In this document: positions 58,101 through 64,000 of the stretch, piece by piece
How positions within the stretch are numbered: the first letter of the stretch is position 1
Layout: the number at the start of each line of letters is the position of its first letter
NCBI GenBank assembly: GCA_030998225.1
Contig: JAPYXD010000171.1
Location: forward strand, 558,001-622,000
DNA length: 64,000 nucleotides
DNA from: Diplolepis rosae
Taxonomy: Eukaryota > Arthropoda > Insecta > Hymenoptera > Diplolepididae
Direction of reading: 5' to 3'
Made by a program: the position numbers and the translations under genes
Notes under the pieces: model-generated
The model's database searches: none
The model's input: only the letters and a program-made list of their open reading frames with translations
What the model was told of the DNA's origin: nothing

Positions 58101-58761
58101 TAGTATTGTAGTTGTTTGCGGCGCTAGTCATTTCATTTGATATTTCACGACTAGTTCTGGCCATTTTGATTTTATTGATCTTGTGTAGTAGTAGCGTGTC
58201 TTATATAGCATGCGCAGTTAAAATGTATAAGGCTTTGTCAGTAGGGTGCTAACGCTGTACGAAGAAGAAGAAGAAGATTGTGCTCCGCTGTATGGCTATA
58301 GGCGCATGCGCGGTTCAATTTTTACATTACATTCCCCTGTAGCGCAATACACAACATCGCGCTACTCTCAACTGTAGCGAAAAAAACGAGTTTACGCGCC
58401 GGAGGCACAGAAAAATATAAAAGAGGCCCACAACTTGAATTGAATTTTCTCTTGAATTTTCCTTCGAAATTCTCACCGGTCTCACGACAATTGTGCAGTG
58501 TGGTATCTTAAATCTAAACTCCGAAAATCTCTTAGTTTGAGATCAATAAAATTCGACCGGGATAATTTAAAATCCGAGTTTGGGAGCCATAGAAGTCATC
58601 GTGGACTCGTTATAGATCTTGTAAAGATCTTTGAACTTTGTCATAAATAAGGATCGCCGCCTTTACGTAACATACCTGTGCGGACCATATCTCCGTCTCT
58701 TTCGCACACCTTGTCTGTACCTGCGAGGATCCATCATACTACGTACTCACCGCCGTGTAGA
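58101..58761 (+). other. Promoter-bearing repeat, possibly part of an LTR
   Basis: 58200-58420 repeats 51340-51540. It then runs into ATATAAAAGAGGCCCAC (TATA-like, about 58415) and CAATAAAATTCG (polyadenylation-like, about 58547). The spacing of about 130 bp fits the R region of an LTR. Neither LTR termini nor coding sequence are evident. A (GAA)n run lies at about 58260-58276. Confidence 0.4.
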
Positions 58762-59007
58762 TTAAGGGTGGTTTCTACTTTGTTCGGCCGAAAAAACGTG
58801 CTTTTTTTAGAAATTTTTGTTGGCGAACGTATTTAAGATAAACACTTGAACATTTTTTTGAGTTGTAGGTACAAGTTTATTGTACAACTACAAAAAGTTT
58901 TCAACAACTGAAAAAAATTTCAAGTGTTTATCTTAAATACGTTCCCCAAAAAAAATTTCTAAAAGAAGCACGTTTTTTCGGCCGAACAAAGTAGAAACCC
59001 CCCTTAA
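58762..59007. mobile_element. Near-perfect palindromic MITE flanked by TTAA
   Basis: TTAA at 58762-58765 and 59004-59007 flanks arms that read inward GGGTGGTTTCTACTTTGTTC and GGGGGGTTTCTACTTTGTTC. The arms stay complementary for about 110 bp, to CACTTGAA. TTAA duplication is characteristic of piggyBac-type transposition. It is non-coding. Confidence 0.85.
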
Positions 59008-61289
59008 CCCTCAACTCAGATTAACAAATCATAAAGGTACCGACCCCCCCCCCCCCCAACTCTCTCTAAATTTTCTGTCTCTTTCTAAATTATGTACCAA
59101 CCAGCCTGTGCCTACATTCATATATAAATTGTATTAATAATTTTGTCAATTATAACTTTTAATTATTTTAATAAATTCAATTTGTATCATTTTGATAATC
59201 GTTGTTATACAATTACTGAAGGTCAAAGTGCAATGCAGTTTTTTTCAAGTTTACTCTTCAAATTCATCGGATTTTGAGGAATTATGACGCATTTTCTTCT
59301 TTGAACAATTTTAAGACTCAACTGTCTCTACTTTTCATATAATTCTCTCATTTTCTAACTAGACCTATTTGTTTATAAAACTTTCTCAGTTTGTCAACGT
59401 TTCTGATTAGCAGTAAGAAAATGATAGACTAATTGAAAAACATAAAATAATGGAGTTTTCTGAAAATGTTAAATGAAGAAAATGAGCTATCATTTCTCAA
59501 AATCCAATCTTTTTTAAAGTTTAAACTTGGAAAAAATTACGTAGAACTTTACCTTCAATGATTGTTATAAAAAAGACATTTTTTGTATTTTAAAATTTTT
59601 TTCTGATGAAATGATCATTTTTCTTTCAGAATATGAAATTAATAACATCTCAAACAGCTTTCAAAGTGGTAATTATTAATTAATAATGATAAGTAATAAT
59701 CAATAATAATGAATTAATAATAATAACTAAATAAACTATACGAAACGCTCATCGATTTATTGTTTATGGTATTTATCGTATATTCTCGTGTGTTCCGATA
59801 AAGGTTTTCATTATTGAAAAAATACGTGTATTTAATGGTAAGTACAATTTTAATTAATTTATAACACTTTCATATCTGTCGCAGATATTCGGCCGGAAAA
59901 GTGACGCATAACCTCGAAAATCATTTCTAACATGTCGAAAATTCCTTAAATATTCGAAAATATTTTGAAAATTAATTACGACGCTTAAGAAAATATAAAA
60001 GTAAATGATTTCTGCGAAACTCGAACAGACGCAATGATTATAAAAATATATTTAAATCATGCTTGGTATCGGTATTTATATAACTGATTGTTTAAATTAC
60101 CCCGTGTAGAAATTTCCCTATCTTTCCTTCTTTTAAGTTGGGTTCTAGTGGGGCACAGACTAGGATTTCCTAAAATAGAAAAAACTGGTAGGGGCACTGT
60201 TAGAACCCGATTAGTATTTCTAGGACAGAAAAAACTGATAAGGACCCTGTCTGGTGCTAGTGAGGAATTCCTTGTTTCGCTCAAATATGGAAAATCTATT
60301 TGTATCTGGTGGGGCACCGAATAGAGAATCCCTACCTGTAATATTCGTGGTTAAGGTTAGGTCCATTAGATACAACATAACCTTTATTGTAACTTGACAT
60401 GTTCCTGCACATGTCCTTTGTTATATTGACACACAGTGATATATCTGTGATATTTAATTTGGCATGGGGTCAGTTTAGTTACACATTGTTTATGTCGTAA
60501 AAAACATAAACATCAGAAAGGCAAACTTTTCGGCCACAAATGGGGGCCGCCCTCTTCAGTGCCAACAATTTTAATTTGCATTAAAAATAACAATTATAAA
60601 CTAAACAAGCAAAACTCATGCGACTTAATATTTATTTTCTTTTTTTGGTTTTTTTGTTTTTTTCTTATACTAAATTTATTAATAAAAAGTAGAATTAAAA
60701 CATGCGAATAGACCCTCCAGCATCGTCCTCACACAGAAGTCCTCTCGTGTCCGATTCGTGGAAGATGTGAATTGCTGAACGCGCTACTCCAAAGGCACAC
60801 AACCACAATTAATTCCATAAAAAACACAGGTCAAAAATCCAATCGTGGGCCCTCGATGAAGAACGCACAGCACAACACACACACACACACACACACGAAT
60901 CCGAGAAGTTAAGGGTGAGTCGAAAACCGATAAATTTGAAATTGGGAAGAAAAAATTAAATTTTTTTCTCTTTACGATCACGGAGTCGACAGTCAGTATG
61001 GTAGACTGCCACTCCGCTGCAAGACAGAGAGAAAACTGATTTAGAAAATATTAAGAATTTTCTGTATACGAAAGAACTTGTTATGAGGAGTCAAGTTACA
61101 ACCTCAAAGAGTATGCACACTCAAAAATCTTTTCAACGTCCCGAGCACTTGAGATTTCTATGTGCCAAAGCGTTCGAGGAAAGCAAACCCCATACCACAT
61201 GTTCGAAGGAATCCGTCAGAAAACTCGCTCAATACGGTACCGAAACACTCTTTCGAACATATTTTAGTACAGTCGTTAAAAATAATCTC
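59008..61289. other. Gene-poor stretch with simple repeats
   Basis: Poly(C) at 59044-59057 and (AC)n at 60868-60896. A segment at 60360-60440 (ACTTGACATGTTCC, TTATATTGACAC) resembles 10238-10290 of the long-TIR element. The frames at 60088-60324 (+) and 60317-60057 (-) are mirror shadows without recognisable content. The 70-codon + frame at 61083-61295 is unrecognised and unsupported. Confidence 0.55.
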
Positions 61290-62515
61290 GAGTGAGAAAA
61301 TTTTTTGATAAAAGAGAATGGTATAGAATTTTTAAGTTATTTTGGATTGATATACGTGTAGAAAACTCTTTTGCCAATACTTTTACTGAAGTATTGTATT
61401 TATATTAAAACAAACACATAATGCAATCAGTAATCCTGAGAACACGAAGAATAGAATTTTTTAATTAATTAAATTAGACATGTATGATATGCGCGTGAAC
61501 CCTTGTTGACAAAACTGTTTTTAGCATTGTATTTAGATTGAGATAGTACCGTAATACGATTACTAATTCTTGATCCACGAAAAATAGCATTTATGAATTG
61601 ATATGAGACTGAACTCACTGTTATAAACGCGAAAAAAGAGAATTTTTTATTTATTTTAAACTGACAAGTATGATATATGCGTAAAAAGCTTTTTGACAAT
61701 ATTTTTCAAAAGTATTGTATTTATAGTAAGAATCACTCCCGTAATGTAATTACCAATCATAAATGCGCGAAAACACGAAGAATAGAAATTTTTTAGTTAT
61801 TTTAAATTGACACGTATTATATATGCGTAAAAAACTTAGTTGACAATAATTTTACGAAAGTATTGCATTTATAGTAAAGCGATCCCAAAATGCGATTATT
61901 AATCCTGAAAACGCGAAAACGCGAAGAAAGAGAATTTTTTAGTCATTTTAAATTGACATGTATGATATGCGCGTGAAAAACTTTGTTGACAATACTTTTT
62001 CGAAAGTATTGTATTCAAAGTAAAAGATTCCCATAATGTAATTACTTCGCATAGAAACGCGAGAAGGCGAAAACGCGAAAACACGAAAACGCGAAGAATA
62101 AGAGATTTCTTTAGTTATTTTGAATTGACAGGTAGGATATATGTGTATAAAACCTTGTTTACAATACCTTTCCAAAAGTATTGCATTTATAGTAAAAAAA
62201 CGCTCCTGTAATGTAATTATAAATCCTAAATACGCGAAAACGCGAAGAAAAAGATTTTTTAGTTATTTTAAATTCACCTGTATGATGTACGCGTAAAAGA
62301 CATTGTTGCCAATACTTTGTCGGAAGTATTGTATTTATAATAAAGCAATCCCATAATGCAATTACTGAACCTGAACCCGCGAAAACATGAAAAATAAAAA
62401 AATTTTAAATTATTTTAAATTGACATGTAAGACATATGCGTAAAAAAACTTTTTAACAATACTTTTTCAAAAGTATTGTATTCATAGTAAAAATCAATCC
62501 CGTAATGCAATTATA
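61290..62515. repeat. Satellite-like tandem array, about 147-bp unit, eight copies
   Basis: The landmark AGTATTGTATTTATA-like sequence recurs at about 61393, 61526, 61711, 61859, 62006, 62178, 62326 and 62471, spacings 133-185 bp with 145-148 most common. Each unit also has CGCGAAAACGCGAAGAA, TTTTTTAGTTATTTTAAATT and GACATGTATGATATGCGCGT. The CGCGAAAA motif expands locally (62055-62095). Units are diverged, so this is an old array. Confidence 0.9.
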
Positions 62516-63543
62516 CAAGATGTTTAATGCCCAAGTAGTGGAGTCACAGGTCCTAGGACCCAGGTGCCCCTTTTTCTTTATATTATTATGACCCTTTTTT
62601 TAATATAGGGTTATAAATCTTGGATAGGTTTTCCACGTCTGTTCTCAGGTTCACCGCATCATCTGTACCTATGATATGGCACATCTTCAACAATAATCTT
62701 TTTTTATAGTTCTCTTCATTAGCTAGAATTATGGTTTTATCAAAATCAAAAAAATGGTGCTTTTCAATTGTATGTTTCGTTAGTGCATTTTGTTTATTGG
62801 GGCTTCCTCTAATGTTATTTTTGTGTTCTTTTAATCTGTTTTTGAGAAACCGTTTTGTTTGACCTATATAGACGGCTTTGCACTCATTCTCTTTGCAAGG
62901 AACACTGTAGACAATGTTAGAGGAATGTTCTTTAGGTATTTTATCTTTAGTTGATTTGAATATCATTTTAAGGTTTTTTATTTTTATACGCAGTGTTTAA
63001 GTTGTATCTGTGTAGGATTCCTGATATTTTTTCCGAAAGGCCTTCAATATAAGGAATACTGATAAAGGGTTTGCTTTCCGCGTTTATTTCGATATGATTC
63101 TTACCTAATCGTGTCTTTTGTTCAAGAGTGAGGAGTCTCTGATTAATAATTTCTTGTGTGAAAAAAATGGGATAGTCGTTTTCTAGTAGTGTATCTATAA
63201 TTAATTTAAGGTTGCTTTTTTGAAATTCTATGTCTGAAAGTAAGACTGCTCTATCAACCAAGTTGTTGATTACACTTTTTTTATATCTGAGGGGGTGATT
63301 GGAATTAAAGTTAAGGTATCTGCCTGACCAAGTTGGTTTTCTGTACCAATTGAAAGACAGTTTACGGTTCTGTTTCCTCATGATAGAGACATCTAAGAAA
63401 TTGATAGCACCATCGACCTTTTTTTCGAGGGTGAATTTGATGTTGAAGGGGTTGGTATTAAAGATTTGTAAAATACGGTCAACATGTGTGTTAGGAACCG
63501 CGATAAGAATATCGTCTACGTATCGGTTGTGACGTCCTAAGTT
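62516..63543 (-). pseudogene. 5'-truncated Penelope-like element: end of RT plus GIY-YIG endonuclease
   Basis: Minus strand. The frame starts at 63543 inside the reverse transcriptase with RYVDDILIAVPNTHVDRI, the catalytic box, then NFLDVSIMRKQNRKL and NWYRKPTWSGRYLNFNSNHP (63381 onward). A 1-nt slip in an A-rich run near 62972 separates this from the endonuclease part (62966-62586), which has VYSVPC, AVYIGQTKRFLKNRLKEH (GIY-YIG core with catalytic Arg) and NLRTDVENLSKIYNPIL near the end. Penelope elements combine these two enzymes for target-primed insertion. The N-terminal two thirds of the RT are missing. Sequence after the stop, to about 62520, may be its 3' UTR. Confidence 0.85.
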
Positions 63544-64000
63544 TTAAATTAATATAAATATTTCCTACCTAAAGACTAGAGCCAATTACCCTAACTATGT
63601 TCCTCTGTTTATTGTTAAAATTAACAATTAACCGGGTAGAGGACAAGCCAAATGAATCAAATTACAATTATTGTTAATAATAATTTATTATAAAAATACA
63701 AATTTATTTTAACCCAAGCGACTTTTTAGTTGTTGGTTGCAGCCTGTTTTCCTTTGGTTGGTCGAGTCTGATTGGTCCAACCTTAAAGAAAACACACCGT
63801 GATTCTAAAGGGCGCAAAAGAAAAGAGAAAAGAGAATTTTATATAAAACAAAGTTATTTGACTTACCGGTTGTTTTTTTGATGAGGTGGCCTCTTGAAAG
63901 CGATAATCCCTTAAGTTATATTTATCCTCTGCTAATCGGGTACCTCCCCTAATTATCCTTGTTGATCAAAGTGGCAGGTCAATCCTTTGTAAAACAGGTA
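63544..64000. other. Window end, no gene seen; LTR-like leader possible
   Basis: On the minus strand the sequence has an exon-like piece, a strong splice donor (ACCGGTAAGTCAAATAA at about 63865) and an AATAAATTTG signal near 63710. This arrangement is similar to the LTR element at 10.4-12.6 kb but without sequence similarity. It could be the edge of a spliced LTR or a host gene outside the window. Confidence 0.3.

Noticed and set aside
60057..60324. Overlapping 86- and 78-codon frames on opposite strands
   Set aside because: Mirror frames in the same DNA with no recognisable motif; no evidence for either.
61083..61295. 70-codon + frame (starts MRSQVTTSKSMHTQK)
   Set aside because: No known domain, no promoter or splice context, and it borders the satellite array; not enough support to call a gene.
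61290..62515. Regular repeats suggestive of a CRISPR array
   Set aside because: The whole 147-bp unit is repeated with variable spacing, there are no unique spacers of constant length, and the context is an insect genome.

Overview
The window looks like transposon-rich, AT-rich nuclear DNA of an insect, and I would guess a hymenopteran. Evidence: introns with GTAAGT/CAG borders, BEL/Pao, R1-clade LINE, Penelope, mariner, hAT, CACTA and Polinton-type relics, tRNA-derived SINE heads, and no bacterial operon structure. I see no conserved single-copy host gene. Almost every recognisable coding stretch belongs to a mobile element, and most are broken.

Layout. 1-2.9 kb: fragments of a non-LTR retrotransposon, tRNA-like SINE sequences and a 1.05-kb CACTG-ended element; related copies lie at 30.5-33.1 kb. 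2.9-17.6 kb: a huge inverted repeat with arms of about 4.9 kb (2884-7778 and 12645-17642). Each arm carries the same decayed type-B DNA polymerase of Polinton/Maverick type. The 4.9-kb centre holds a TA-flanked MITE, a 1.56-kb long-TIR element and the 5' part of an LTR retrotransposon with an unusually long, apparently spliced LTR region. 18.8-30.1 kb: the most interesting unit, an 11.4-kb CACTA (EnSpm/TNP2) transposon. It is bounded by inverted arrays of a roughly 10-11 bp motif. It carries a divergent gene pair, a broken TNP2 transposase on + and a BEN-domain gene on - whose nine predicted exons join in frame to 496 codons plus stop. A second minus-strand gene has a related first exon.

32.9-33.5 kb: a 5'-truncated R1-clade LINE. 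36.5-37.4 kb: an internally deleted mariner holding a hAT MITE with a perfect 8-bp target duplication. 40.2-48.1 kb: a BEL/Pao retrotransposon with LTRs, primer-binding site and pol, interrupted by a SINE-like insert, a mariner fragment and a Tc1/mariner-superfamily element. A second copy of that last element (56.8-58.1 kb) is complete end to end and shares the same TGA stops. 48-61 kb: low-coding DNA with several fold-back MITEs, minisatellites and a mariner remnant. 61.3-62.5 kb: a satellite of about 147 bp next to a 5'-truncated Penelope-like element (62.6-63.5 kb).

How it fits together: the CACTA unit is a transposase gene divergently paired with an accessory BEN (DNA/chromatin-binding) gene. 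The transposase has decayed while the BEN frame has not. CACTG-type ends on smaller elements nearby suggest a family of non-autonomous relatives. All assignments are by reading the sequence; no database search was possible.
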